DNA of 64,000 nt. It comes from Sporosarcina sp. GTDB lineage: Bacteria > Bacillota > Bacilli > Bacillales_A > Planococcaceae. The position numbers were made by a program, and so were the translations under genes. How positions within the stretch are numbered: the first letter of the stretch is position 1; every line of letters begins with the position of its first letter. Location: positions 1 through 64,000 of the forward strand of contig JAPFCR010000027.1 of assembly GCA_026169375.1 (NCBI GenBank), written 5' to 3'. The notes under the pieces were generated by a model. That model searched no databases, had not been told where the DNA came from, and saw only the letters and a program-made list of their open reading frames with translations. This document shows positions 19,253 to 27,806 of the stretch, one piece after another.

Positions 19253-19271
19253 AATGATATGTGATATCATT
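19253..19271. promoter_or_regulatory. Candidate LysR-type operator between divergent genes
   Basis: AATGATAT (19253-19260) and ATATCATT (19264-19271) are perfect inverted copies around GTG. The core fits the T-N11-A form of LysR-type boxes and lies about 80 bases from the exporter start and 32 bases from the regulator start. Confidence 0.55.
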
Positions 19272-19302
19272 ACTAGAGATACCAAAGTGAAAAGAGGCAT
19301 AA

Positions 19303-20172
19303 ATGATGGAGTTTAAAGATTTGGAAATTTTTCAAGTAGTAGCTGAAACTGGAACGGTGACGGCGGCGGCGCGAGAGTTGAAGTATGTCCAATCAAATAT
19401 TACTGCGAGAATTCAAAAATTAGAAATGGAAATGAACACGCAATTATTCAACCGACATAATCGAGGGATGACGTTAACGCCAGAAGGGAAAAAGTTACTC
19501 GTTTATAGTGAGAAAATATTATCCCTCACAAATGAAATGAAAAAAGTTGTTCAAAGTAAAGCAGAACCTGCGGGGAAATTGGAAATTGGAACAGTAGAAA
19601 CGGTGATTCAATTGCCTTATATTCTTTCCGCTTACAATAAGAAATATGAAAAAGTTGATATGTCTCTTTTCTCGGGGGTTACTTACCAACTCCAAGAAGA
19701 CGTATTGAATCATAAATTAGATGGTGCTTTTGTAACGGAAACGGAATTACATCCAGACTTAGTTGCCCATGAAGTTTTCAATGAAGAACTTGTTTTAATA
19801 TCTGACGGAACGACTACTTCGTTAGAAGCACTAAAAACAAAGCCATTTTTATGCTTTAGTAAAGGATGTGGGTACCGGGCGCGGCTTGAAAAATGGTATG
19901 CAGATGAAAATGTAAACCCTCAAAAAGTAATGGAGTTTGGAACGCTCGAAACGATTTTAAGTAGTGTTGTAGTCGGATTAGGTGTCACGTTCGTCCCGAA
20001 AGCAGCAGTTTCTCGTTTAGTTGAAAAAGGCCTTGTCCAATGTCACAAACTGCCAGAAGAATATAGTAAAATTAATACAATATTCATTAGACGAGCAGAT
20101 ACTTATGTAACCTCTACGATTGAAAAATTTATTGAAACGATAGAAGATTTTCGGATGGGGGCTATTGAATAG
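19303..20172 (+). CDS. LysR-family transcriptional regulator
   Basis: A 289-residue regulator with an N-terminal winged helix-turn-helix (residues ~1-60; AARELKYVQSNITARIQKLE) and a periplasmic-binding-like effector domain. ATG at 19303 is followed by a second ATG, so the start is uncertain by one codon. It is divergent from the EamA transporter and probably controls it and itself through the palindrome at 19253. The effector is unknown. A hairpin terminator shared with the restriction cluster follows. Confidence 0.85.
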   Translation: MMEFKDLEIFQVVAETGTVTAAARELKYVQSNITARIQKLEMEMNTQLFNRHNRGMTLTPEGKKLLVYSEKILSLTNEMKKVVQSKAEPAGKLEIGTVETVIQLPYILSAYNKKYEKVDMSLFSGVTYQLQEDVLNHKLDGAFVTETELHPDLVAHEVFNEELVLISDGTTTSLEALKTKPFLCFSKGCGYRARLEKWYADENVNPQKVMEFGTLETILSSVVVGLGVTFVPKAAVSRLVEKGLVQCHKLPEEYSKINTIFIRRADTYVTSTIEKFIETIEDFRMGAIE

Positions 20173-20269
20173 TGGTGGTTAGCATTAAATTTGCAAGGTC
20201 TTGTTAAACTGAGCATGAGCTAACAATAAGCACAGTGACTAAACATTTTAAAGCTTTAAAAGTATCAGG

Positions 20270-20309
20270 AAAAAATCCATTCATTGAAACTTTGACGAAT
20301 GGATTTTTT
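20270..20309. terminator. Bidirectional terminator at the left edge of the restriction region
   Basis: AAAAAATCCATTC pairs with GAATGGATTTTTT around a 14-base loop. It ends both the LysR gene and the leftward restriction genes, and marks the boundary between core and accessory DNA. Confidence 0.85.
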
Positions 20310-20312
20310 AAC

Positions 20313-20966
20313 TTAACGATATCTTGTAAGATCTTCTATGTCTTCTAACATAATTATTTCACCTAGTTTACGATTACCAACTTTTCTTTCCGACATTATA
20401 AATGTTTCAGGTGCTTTTAACCCTATAATAAGCATAGGTACACTTAACTGATTTCTTAGTGGATCTAGATGCAGTAAAAAGTTTTCGTATGTTCCTACTG
20501 CATTATCAAAGTTTCCTGCCTTTTTTAATCCATTTGTTGCACAGATTAATACTCCAATTTCTGTTTGAATTGCCTTTTCAACATGATTCAATTCGCTTGC
20601 TAAAACGGGCTTAAGTAGATTCCAAGCAATAACACTTGAATGATTAAAAGCTACCTCCATTGAGATGTTTTCTTTAGCCATGTCGAGTCGCCAATAGTTT
20701 CCTCTTCTTTTATTGTTTTGAGATTCTTGAAATATCGGACTTTCCGTTTCCCATCCTAATTCCTTAAAATCATTTTTCAAAAGCTGATTGATCGTTGTGG
20801 ATAGGCTTTTATTTTTCTTTGAAAATCTTTCATTAAATAGTTTGATAAGGCGCTCGTCTGTTATGTTCTTTAAGACTAGTTGAATTTCCGTCCACGTTTC
20901 TATGAAGTTATTGTCGTTTTCTAAAATAGTTAGTGCATTGCGGTGTGAATGCATAAGATAATTCAA
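20313..20966 (-). CDS. BglII/BstYI-like type II restriction endonuclease
   Basis: A 217-residue protein whose central part (residues 90-190) resembles BglII and BstYI, which cut AGATCT and RGATCY. Asp95 and Glu104 are nine residues apart, as are the first two catalytic acids of both enzymes, followed by VAFNHSSVIAWNLL and VPMLIIGLKAP. The third catalytic position, normally Gln two residues after the Glu, is Ala106. The start is TTG at 20966, behind GGAGGAAATG, and overlaps the stop of the Sau3AI-like gene. The assignment is from recalled family sequences. Confidence 0.7.
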   Translation of the reverse strand: MNYLMHSHRNALTILENDNNFIETWTEIQLVLKNITDERLIKLFNERFSKKNKSLSTTINQLLKNDFKELGWETESPIFQESQNNKRRGNYWRLDMAKENISMEVAFNHSSVIAWNLLKPVLASELNHVEKAIQTEIGVLICATNGLKKAGNFDNAVGTYENFLLHLDPLRNQLSVPMLIIGLKAPETFIMSERKVGNRKLGEIIMLEDIEDLTRYR

Positions 20967-22357
20967 TTTTCATTTCCTCCATTACATAACCTACCAATAA
21001 ATCTATTATCCAACCAAAATCCTTGTTTTGTAATCAGTCGTCCGTCAGGTAAAGGAGTTTTATCCCTACTATCTCTCGCTTTAGGACGTATGTGGCAAAT
21101 CCCATTAAAACCGGGTTTTGGTAAGTTGTTACTCATAATAGTTCTTGTTTTTTGTTTAATAGGCGTTAGTTGGATGCCTCCCTTGATGAGTAATTGCAAA
21201 TGTTGCCAAAACTTATATAAATCCTTGTTAATTTTTTCTTGTGGCATGTTCCATAACTTGATTCCTTTAAAATAAAGTTCCCTATTAGGATTTTTATGTT
21301 GAGTCTCTCTGTATTCAAAAATAACGAACAATAGCTTCGTTTCTTCAAAGAAATTTTTTAGCCAGCTTTCCTCCCAACTTTCCATAGCCCAATTTTTAAA
21401 ATCAATATTTCTAAATGACATATGTTCTTTTGGTAAGCCACTAGGTTCGAGTCTAACAGTTTTTAATTGGATATTTGCTTTTTCAAATTCTTCAATTTGA
21501 CTTAGCTTGGTTCCTTGAATCCCCAATAACCCACTAACAAATTGTTGAAGGAATGCTTTGGATCCTTGGTTGATTGTTTGCTTCGTTTCTTCAGAAATCT
21601 CTTTTAACGTTTTACCGATATAAGGAGAAAATTTTTCATGAAGAACATTTTCAAAGGATTTATATTTAAGGTCTTCTGTGGAACTAAACCTCACAAGATC
21701 TTCTTGTGTAATAAGTTGTCTGACAAGTGATGTCATATAGCTTTGCTTTAGTGAAAATGCACGTTGCATGGCCATTTCACTGCTAAATGGCTGCATTCTC
21801 AGAGAAGACTTATTAGCCCCTTTAGTGCAAGCGCCTAAATAATTCGTATCTGCTTCAGACAGTTCATGTGCACGACCATCTTTGATTTTTTGGACAATAA
21901 ACTCCCAATCTTTCTTAATCACTGCAAGATCGTCTTCAGGATAGTTATGTAAATGAGCTTTTAAAATTTTATAGTCAGCACGTCTTATCTTAGGAATCCA
22001 TAAGTAAAAAATGAGTAATAATTTCTGGTTTTTATTCCAGAAGCTTGAATTATAAAAGTCAAAAAGAACTTCTTCTTCATAATTAATAATGTTTAATACT
22101 AATCTTTCTTTTGCAGAAAGTGTTCCATTTTTATTCTTTTTAATAGGTGTTACTTTTAATTCAATCCCTAAGTTTTCGAAATCTGCTTCTTTGTTTGAAT
22201 TAATCTTATAGCCAAAATGACTTTCTTCTATGATTTGTCCCAGATGTCCTTTAGCTTGTTCATTTTGACTTCGATTACTTTTATCAATACTCCCAAACGT
22301 TTTGCCTTCAGCTTCTCGAGCTTTATACATTACTTCTTCTTCAGTTTGATAAAGCAT
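20963..22357 (-). CDS. Sau3AI-family type II restriction endonuclease (GATC)
   Basis: A 464-residue nuclease. The N-terminal MutH/Sau3AI domain has LGQIIEESHFGY and the catalytic set Asp59, Glu66 and Lys68 in ADFENLGIELKV, with the same spacing as MutH. The second half is the related C-terminal domain of Sau3AI, used for effector binding. The family cuts before the G of GATC. It has its own ribosome binding site (AAAGGAGAA) and is coupled by overlap to the BglII-like gene downstream. Cognate protection would come from the methyltransferase upstream. Specificity is inferred from homology. Confidence 0.88.
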   Translation of the reverse strand: MLYQTEEEVMYKAREAEGKTFGSIDKSNRSQNEQAKGHLGQIIEESHFGYKINSNKEADFENLGIELKVTPIKKNKNGTLSAKERLVLNIINYEEEVLFDFYNSSFWNKNQKLLLIFYLWIPKIRRADYKILKAHLHNYPEDDLAVIKKDWEFIVQKIKDGRAHELSEADTNYLGACTKGANKSSLRMQPFSSEMAMQRAFSLKQSYMTSLVRQLITQEDLVRFSSTEDLKYKSFENVLHEKFSPYIGKTLKEISEETKQTINQGSKAFLQQFVSGLLGIQGTKLSQIEEFEKANIQLKTVRLEPSGLPKEHMSFRNIDFKNWAMESWEESWLKNFFEETKLLFVIFEYRETQHKNPNRELYFKGIKLWNMPQEKINKDLYKFWQHLQLLIKGGIQLTPIKQKTRTIMSNNLPKPGFNGICHIRPKARDSRDKTPLPDGRLITKQGFWLDNRFIGRLCNGGNEN

Positions 22358-22405
22358 AAAGATTCTCCTTTGTCAGATACTTCTTTTTATTTTAACATAA
22401 ATAAA

Positions 22406-22430
22406 AAGTTGACACTTAGCGTGTCAACTT
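22406..22430 (-). terminator. Terminator between methyltransferase and restriction genes
   Basis: AAGTTGACAC pairs with GTGTCAACTT, and on the minus strand the stem is followed by TTTATTTAT. It overlaps the stop of the methyltransferase gene. It would separate methylase transcription from that of the nucleases, which then need their own promoter near 22390. Confidence 0.7.
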
Positions 22431-23683
22431 AATGGAAATGCTATTTGAACCTTGGAAGGTGTATGTGTATTTTCAATTTCAGCAATACGATTCCCCATTA
22501 CCTCGATTAATCCAACAACAAGCGCATTACCCATGCAGAAATAACGCATTCGATCAGACATCCCTTTTGTCCAATTATCTGGGAACCCGTTTAGTCTTTC
22601 ACATTCTATAGGTGTCAATAATCTTTTACGTCCATTGACTTCAACGATATGAGTACTTCGATTAGTAGATCCTTCACTTGTTAACATTGTGCGACCTGGT
22701 TTATTTAGTAAATCAGTAGGGGACATCCCACCTTCTGAAAAAACATATTTGTGACCAGTTGCTGATGTCCGTTCAATTTTTTTAGGGCCTCTCAAATATG
22801 CAAATTTTTCTTTAACTTCAGGAGAAAGGAAGTATTTTTCTTCAACTAATGATTCGTCCAACAAGATATCTCCTAAAGTTGTAGGATTTTTCAATATAGG
22901 ATCAGCATGAACGGTGTATACTTCTCCTTCTCTCATAACTCCTGCTGTATGAAAGTTAAATGAAAATTCATCTGAAATTTCTACGATATCGTTTGGAAGT
23001 TTTACAGAAGCAATACGCTCTTTAAAAGGTTCTTCTTTAATAGGAAATGGTTTGGCAAAGAATCCTTCTTGAAACACAATTTGTTCAGGAGTAAAATTCT
23101 GTTGATCATCTGAAAATGCAATGCCATTTTTATAAGCGAAAATAAAAACTCTTCTTCGACGTTGAGCGAAACCGTATTCCGCGGCATTGATAACACGCCA
23201 TTCTACTGTGTAGCCTAAGTCTCTAAAGGTAGCAAGCATGACGGCGAAATCTCGTCCTCTTTGCGCAGAGGGTGATTTCAATAATCTATCAACATTTTCT
23301 AAAAGTACATATTTAGGTAATGTACTTTCCAAGACTCTTTTAATTTCCCAAAAAAGTACACCTTTTTTTCCTTGTATGCCTTGTTCACCAGAAAGAGTTC
23401 GTGCGACTGAATAGTCTTGACATGGAAAACCTCCGACAACTAAATCAGGAGAGAATTGTTCAAATGTTTCGTTTGAGACTTCTGTGATATCCTTGTTACT
23501 GTGTGTACCGTTATGAAAGTTACGTGTATAACATTCGAAAGCGTCTTGAGCTTTGCGAGACGGTTCCCATTGATTGGCCCAAGTAACATCGAAAAGGAAT
23601 GGATTGGCCTTTTCTAATCCAATACGAAAACCACCTACACCGGCGAAAAGCTCCATTACGCGTATTGTATTGTTAGTTTTCAA
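22424..23683 (-). CDS. DNA cytosine-5 methyltransferase, M.Sau3AI-like (GATC)
   Basis: A 419-residue m5C methyltransferase. Motif I is ELFAGVGGFRIGLE, motif IV GGFPCQDYSVAR with the catalytic Cys, motif VI LLENVDRLL, motif VIII AQRRRRVFIFAY, and motif IX/X CMGNALVVGLIEVMG. The order and wording follow M.Sau3AI, which methylates the C of GATC. The start is TTG at 23683, eight bases after GAAAGGATG. It heads the leftward restriction cluster. The 320 bases upstream to the next gene hold only a doubtful leftward frame (23709-23939). Confidence 0.92.
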   Translation of the reverse strand: MKTNNTIRVMELFAGVGGFRIGLEKANPFLFDVTWANQWEPSRKAQDAFECYTRNFHNGTHSNKDITEVSNETFEQFSPDLVVGGFPCQDYSVARTLSGEQGIQGKKGVLFWEIKRVLESTLPKYVLLENVDRLLKSPSAQRGRDFAVMLATFRDLGYTVEWRVINAAEYGFAQRRRRVFIFAYKNGIAFSDDQQNFTPEQIVFQEGFFAKPFPIKEEPFKERIASVKLPNDIVEISDEFSFNFHTAGVMREGEVYTVHADPILKNPTTLGDILLDESLVEEKYFLSPEVKEKFAYLRGPKKIERTSATGHKYVFSEGGMSPTDLLNKPGRTMLTSEGSTNRSTHIVEVNGRKRLLTPIECERLNGFPDNWTKGMSDRMRYFCMGNALVVGLIEVMGNRIAEIENTHTPSKVQIAFPLS

Positions 23684-24003
23684 TTAACGAACATCCTTTC
23701 GACTATTTTTATTTATTATACCTTATTTTGAGTGAAAGATCAACGGATATGCAAATAAGGTACGCTGGATTTATATAGAAAATTTTTAATTTTTTACCGT
23801 AACCAAAGTTTGTTCGGTTTTGAATTGAGGCAATGACAACCATTTCATTAAATAATTTAGGAGAAATAGGTGAAAACCCATTATGCAAATGATTTTTATA
23901 GAGAAATCTATTTTGGGGAAATACCGTATTTGAATTCATGATTTAATTTTTAATGCAACGTTAGGAATACGTAAAGTTTAAAATAAGACATTGGCAACGT
24001 AAA

Positions 24004-24378
24004 ATGATTAAAGGGAAAGGTTATCGATTCCGTCAGCTAACGACCGTTAATAAAAACTATTTCAAACAGGCTAAATATTTAGCAGATATGTATGTGAAGA
24101 AACGAGAAGAAGATGTATTATGTAGAATCTTACAACGAATTTCAAATGAAGTGGTTGTAAATTTAAATAATATATTTGTAGATCAAGCAAATTATGTAAA
24201 GTCTTTCACATTTGATCAGTATAAAGTAGAAATTCTTCATGAAAATAGACAATTATGGTTTACGGGAGAAAATATCAATGAACTCATTGACATGGCATTA
24301 ATTTCAGATAATAGCTCTTATATTTTTAAGCGGGTAATTGAACTAATTTATCCCGGTGTTAATGAAAAACAAACCTAG
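24004..24378 (+). CDS. Unknown 124-residue protein in restriction region
   Basis: A small basic N-terminal stretch (MIKGKGYRFRQL) is followed by a mixed alpha/beta-looking protein with no motif I recognise. It has no good ribosome binding site. It lies between the two methyltransferase genes. Evidence that it is a real gene comes from a second, broken relative at 27807-27893, whose last ~30 codons match its C-terminal segment (NELIDMALISDN, YIFKR, ELIYP). No function is proposed. Confidence 0.55.
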   Translation: MIKGKGYRFRQLTTVNKNYFKQAKYLADMYVKKREEDVLCRILQRISNEVVVNLNNIFVDQANYVKSFTFDQYKVEILHENRQLWFTGENINELIDMALISDNSSYIFKRVIELIYPGVNEKQT

Positions 24379-24403
24379 ATATTCACAATGAATATCTAGG
24401 TTT
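24371..24403. terminator. Bidirectional terminator between unknown gene and second methyltransferase
   Basis: AAACCTAGATATTCA and TGAATATCTAGGTTT are perfect 15-base inverted copies around CAA. The T-runs are short, but the stem is strong and sits between convergent stops. Confidence 0.65.
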
Positions 24404-24415
24404 AAAGCAAGCCAG

Positions 24416-25699
24416 TTAAATAAAAGTCATATCAAACAAGCTGAGTTGTTCAGTACCATTGCGTTTTTCTTGAATTTCTGCAAGGTTTTCATGAGCCCAT
24501 TTTGCAATTGGGGCGGCGATAGCTCTAGCTAGTTCGACGGGGACCGCATTACCAATCTGTTGGTAAACTTTGTTAAGTCGCCCGTTTTTACTCGTAGATA
24601 AATTATTGCCATCTGAAAATGAATACCAATCAGGAAAAGTTTGAATGCGTGCAATTTCTTTTACCGAAAGTCGGCGGTGTTCGTGTGCATGACCTGGTAA
24701 AATCCATTTGTCCGCATGAATTCTTTTCATTGGTGGACCACTTGGGTGTAAAGGTGCTTGTCTTCCTGAAGCTTGAATCGTAAAGCTCTGATCGTCCCAG
24801 TTTTTCTTTCGGTTTCTAGAAAGAAACATTGATGAAAAGCTTCCTTCAAACCAATCACCTGGTTGTTCCTCTAAATCTCCGATGGCATCACGTAAAGTAA
24901 CGAAAGGGAGTAAAGAATCATCCTCTCCGTGTGTAGGTTTAGGAAATTGATAGTCAAAGTCTATATCTTCACGTACACCGATAATAAAGACACGCTCACG
25001 ACTTTGTGGTACGCCATAATCACGCGAATTTACAAGCTCATAGGAAACTTTATAACCTGCAGATTCAAAGTCTTGCATAATTTGTTTGGCAACTTCACCC
25101 TTCCCTAATGTGAGAAGACCTTTTACGTTCTCAGCTATAAAAAAGCTAGGTTTCGATTGGATGAGACACCGGATAAAATGAATATATAAAAAGTTACGTT
25201 CGTCGTCAATAAGACGTGGACCAGCTTCACTAAAACCAGGACATGGAAATCCACCGATCACAATATCGCAGCTTGGAAAACTCTTTACTTTTCGAATATC
25301 TTTTTCATGTTGAACAATCGAGGAAGGGAAATTCAGTTTATAAGATTGATTGGCTTCTTTGAATAAGTCGTTCGTATAAATTGTATGGAATAAGCTTTGG
25401 TTACGGTTATCAAAAAAAAGTTCACGTTCACGATAAAACTCATCAACTTGTTCTTTGCCTAATACGATATCAAGTCCAGCGAGTTCGAACCCTAAATCAA
25501 GTCCACCGCAACCAGAAAAGAGGCTTACTAAATTTATTTTTTGGTTATTCCGATCAAACTCAAAAAAATCATCGTTAAATAACGTTTGTACATTTTTTTG
25601 TTCTTCTTTAATTTTATCAAGCAACAATGCTTTTATTTTGGATTTATCATAATCTTTTATAGGACGAAATTTGGCCCGTCCGCGTTCTTCAATCTTCAT
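24416..25699 (-). CDS. Second DNA cytosine-5 methyltransferase
   Basis: A 427-residue m5C methyltransferase. Motif I is SLFSGCGGLDLGFE, motif IV GGFPCPGFSEAGPR, motif VI AENVKGLL, motif VIII QSRERVFIIGV and motif X QIGNAVPVELARAIA. The target-recognition part carries TIQASGRQAPLHP and HEHRRLSVKEIARIQTFP. It is not closely similar to the GATC enzyme, so it should have another target, which I cannot name. It starts behind TGGAGGTCTG and is divergent from the 574-residue gene, its likely restriction partner. Confidence 0.9.
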   Translation of the reverse strand: MKIEERGRAKFRPIKDYDKSKIKALLLDKIKEEQKNVQTLFNDDFFEFDRNNQKINLVSLFSGCGGLDLGFELAGLDIVLGKEQVDEFYRERELFFDNRNQSLFHTIYTNDLFKEANQSYKLNFPSSIVQHEKDIRKVKSFPSCDIVIGGFPCPGFSEAGPRLIDDERNFLYIHFIRCLIQSKPSFFIAENVKGLLTLGKGEVAKQIMQDFESAGYKVSYELVNSRDYGVPQSRERVFIIGVREDIDFDYQFPKPTHGEDDSLLPFVTLRDAIGDLEEQPGDWFEGSFSSMFLSRNRKKNWDDQSFTIQASGRQAPLHPSGPPMKRIHADKWILPGHAHEHRRLSVKEIARIQTFPDWYSFSDGNNLSTSKNGRLNKVYQQIGNAVPVELARAIAAPIAKWAHENLAEIQEKRNGTEQLSLFDMTFI

Positions 25700-25757
25700 T
25701 GTAAACAGACCTCCAGTAGGTACTTATTATTTTAACATGTGTGATAGTAAAAGGCCA

Positions 25758-25786
25758 CTGAAAGAATTGGTACATTTATTTATAAT
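25758..25786 (+). promoter_or_regulatory. Promoter of the 574-residue gene
   Basis: CTGAAA (25758-25763) and TATAAT (25781-25786) with 17-base spacing lie about 32 bases before the ATG, followed by the ribosome binding site GGGGGGGAA. Confidence 0.6.
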
Positions 25787-25818
25787 AAAATATAGACTTT
25801 TTTTGGGGGGGAATAATT

Positions 25819-27543
25819 ATGAAGAAACAAAGTGTGATTGGAAAAGAACATGTATTGAAAGTGAGTCAAGCATTGAAGGAATCATTGGTCGGACAGTCAA
25901 TTCAAGATTTTCCAGATACGATTATAAAAACGGTTCAATTCATTCAGCAACAATACTCCGATATCGCCAGCGTTGTGAATAAATATGAAACGGCACAACC
26001 TGATCAGTCTCCAGATTTACAGTTGCAATTGTCAGATCAGCAAGCAGTCACGATAAACTTATTTACGATAAAAGGTTCTTCAGCTATTCAACCGAAAAAT
26101 TTAGGCGCGAAAAGTTTCTTAAAGAAGTATTTTTGTTCAAAAGGCTTACAAATTTATTTTAATGATTACCTAGAAAAAGAGCATAAAAGGTTTTTTAGAG
26201 AATTGATTGCATTGAAAGAACCATTGAATGATTATGATCAAACTCCCTTACTAAGAAGAAAGGTAAGGGCTCTTTACCCAAGGTTTACCGACGCGATTAA
26301 TTCATTTCGGGAGGCTTTTTTACTTAATCTAAGAGAATATTGTTTTGAGTTGCTAAAGGATGAATACAATCTCGGAGCAAAAGGAATTCAGCATGCTTTT
26401 GACCAACTGATGATGCTTGAACATACGACTATTATAACGCGTTATGGAAATGAGAACAAGTGCTTGAGTGTAGAACGATGGAAATCAACGATTAATAGTG
26501 AACAAGGCGTTAAGATTTATAAGAAAGGAAACAATACGATTGGAATACGTTCAGGAAAGGAAGCACTGACCCTTCGTTTTAAATTTGAAAGTAGCCCTTC
26601 CTCATCTATTAAAATTGCAACAAGTTATGAGTTCTTTCCTGAAGATAAGAAAGTAATTCATGACAATATTCGGTCAGTTGCACGATTTGAGCAAGTCATT
26701 TCAAATCATGTGCAAGGAAAGACGAGAGGGAAAGGAAATGCGATAGGTAAGTGCAATGAAGCAATGATTTATTATCGCTTTTTAAAAGAAACTCCTACTA
26801 TTTACCAGACAGATGAACAGGAATATCAAAAGATGTTAAATTTGTATGCCCCTGAAATATCAAATAAAGTGCTACTCGATTTAAAGCAAGCATCAGCCAT
26901 TACTGTACAAAAAGTTGAGGCGTATTTGAAGGAAAAATATGATTACTATGAACTTGAATCTATTCAATTAGTGGGACAAAGTTATTTGGAAAATCGTTTA
27001 GATACGAGCGATTTACAACTTGTTTTACTTGTTGACCAAAAATATCTGATTGAATCATTATCTTTAAAAGCAATCGCGAAGAGAAACACTAAAATTACGG
27101 CTAAAAATCCTGGAGCTAAGCGAATATTGGGTCCAACTTATTTTGATATTGGCTCCCTTGCTTTAGTAATTGATGAAACAGAGAGGAAATTTAAAGAGTA
27201 TAGATTAAATCATAGACAATCTTTGGAGAGGGTTTCTAAAGAACTCGGAAAAGTTTTGGGAAATGCAACACAAAATAAAATTCAACGGGGCGTAAAAGCG
27301 TTGTTAGGGAATAAACCAACAGTTGTTACGATTTATGCAGAAAATGATAGTTTGGTCTTGGAATATGATGCAATTCAAGATGATGTGAAAGTTTATCCGA
27401 ATACCCCGTCAACGATTCAGACGACATTACGGTGGAATAGTGGTCAGGAAGAATTGTCATTACGTTTGAAGTTCAGTAAAGGTCAACAACATGGATGGTC
27501 CGCTTTAAAATTATCATGTGATTACAGCATAAAATATCCTTAA
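25819..27543 (+). CDS. Internally duplicated 574-residue protein, probable restriction endonuclease
   Basis: I do not recognise a named family. The protein is built of two related halves. Residues 65-105 (PDLQLQL..DQ...INLFTIKG...PKNLGAKSFLKKYF) match 397-442 (SDLQLVL..DQ...IESLSLKA...AKNPGAKRILGPTYF), and 249-273 (LTLRFKFES) match 547-571 (LSLRLKFSK). The C-terminal half keeps Asp398 and IESLSLKA (Glu412, Lys417), suggesting a PD-(D/E)XK nuclease site; the N-terminal half has TINLFTIKG there and looks degenerate. Facing a cytosine methyltransferase, it is best explained as its restriction partner. This is inference. Confidence 0.6.
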   Translation: MKKQSVIGKEHVLKVSQALKESLVGQSIQDFPDTIIKTVQFIQQQYSDIASVVNKYETAQPDQSPDLQLQLSDQQAVTINLFTIKGSSAIQPKNLGAKSFLKKYFCSKGLQIYFNDYLEKEHKRFFRELIALKEPLNDYDQTPLLRRKVRALYPRFTDAINSFREAFLLNLREYCFELLKDEYNLGAKGIQHAFDQLMMLEHTTIITRYGNENKCLSVERWKSTINSEQGVKIYKKGNNTIGIRSGKEALTLRFKFESSPSSSIKIATSYEFFPEDKKVIHDNIRSVARFEQVISNHVQGKTRGKGNAIGKCNEAMIYYRFLKETPTIYQTDEQEYQKMLNLYAPEISNKVLLDLKQASAITVQKVEAYLKEKYDYYELESIQLVGQSYLENRLDTSDLQLVLLVDQKYLIESLSLKAIAKRNTKITAKNPGAKRILGPTYFDIGSLALVIDETERKFKEYRLNHRQSLERVSKELGKVLGNATQNKIQRGVKALLGNKPTVVTIYAENDSLVLEYDAIQDDVKVYPNTPSTIQTTLRWNSGQEELSLRLKFSKGQQHGWSALKLSCDYSIKYP

Positions 27544-27631
27544 AGTGATTGCTGTTTTAAATTTTAGTGTAGTGAAAAGGGCGTCCATTGTGAATTGGCA
27601 GCCCTTTCAATAAATCATCTCACTTAAACAA

Positions 27632-27652
27632 GGCAATTTCTTCAACGCTTTA
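27632..27652 (-). pseudogene. Tiny remnant of an ECF transporter gene 3' end
   Basis: GGCAATTTCTTCAACGCTTTA differs at one base from 30545-30565 and encodes the same KALKKLP ending as the ECF S-component gene at 36583. It is short, and homology is likely but not certain. It borders the IS21 remnant. Confidence 0.4.
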
Positions 27653-27716
27653 ACCGTCAAGTAGAATTGGACATTTTATGCTAATTAACTTTGAACACTT
27701 TCGCTTTCAAACAAAC

Positions 27717-27803
27717 TTACTCGATGTTCATGCGATAGCTATCGTTATTTAAATTAATGACCTCAACACGATGGAGTAGACGATCTAAAATTGCAGTTGT
27801 GAT
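27717..27803 (-). pseudogene. IstB (IS21-family) C-terminal remnant
   Basis: Read leftwards, 27803-27717 encodes ITTAILDRLLHRVEVINL and then NNDSYRMNIE before a stop. This is the typical ending of IstB, the ATPase helper of IS21-family transposition (DRLLHH..VINI.G.SYR). Only about 28 codons remain; the rest of istB and all of istA are gone. It marks a past insertion in the accessory region. Confidence 0.75.
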
Positions 27804-27806
27804 ACC

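Noticed and set aside
23709..23939. 76-codon leftward frame upstream of the GATC methyltransferase
   Set aside because: No ribosome site or recognisable motif; a control protein was considered, but no helix-turn-helix is visible.
27573..27610. Hairpin AAAGGGC/GCCCTTT after the 574-residue gene as a terminator
   Set aside because: The stem is interrupted and not followed by a T-run; it may still be a weak terminator but is not listed.
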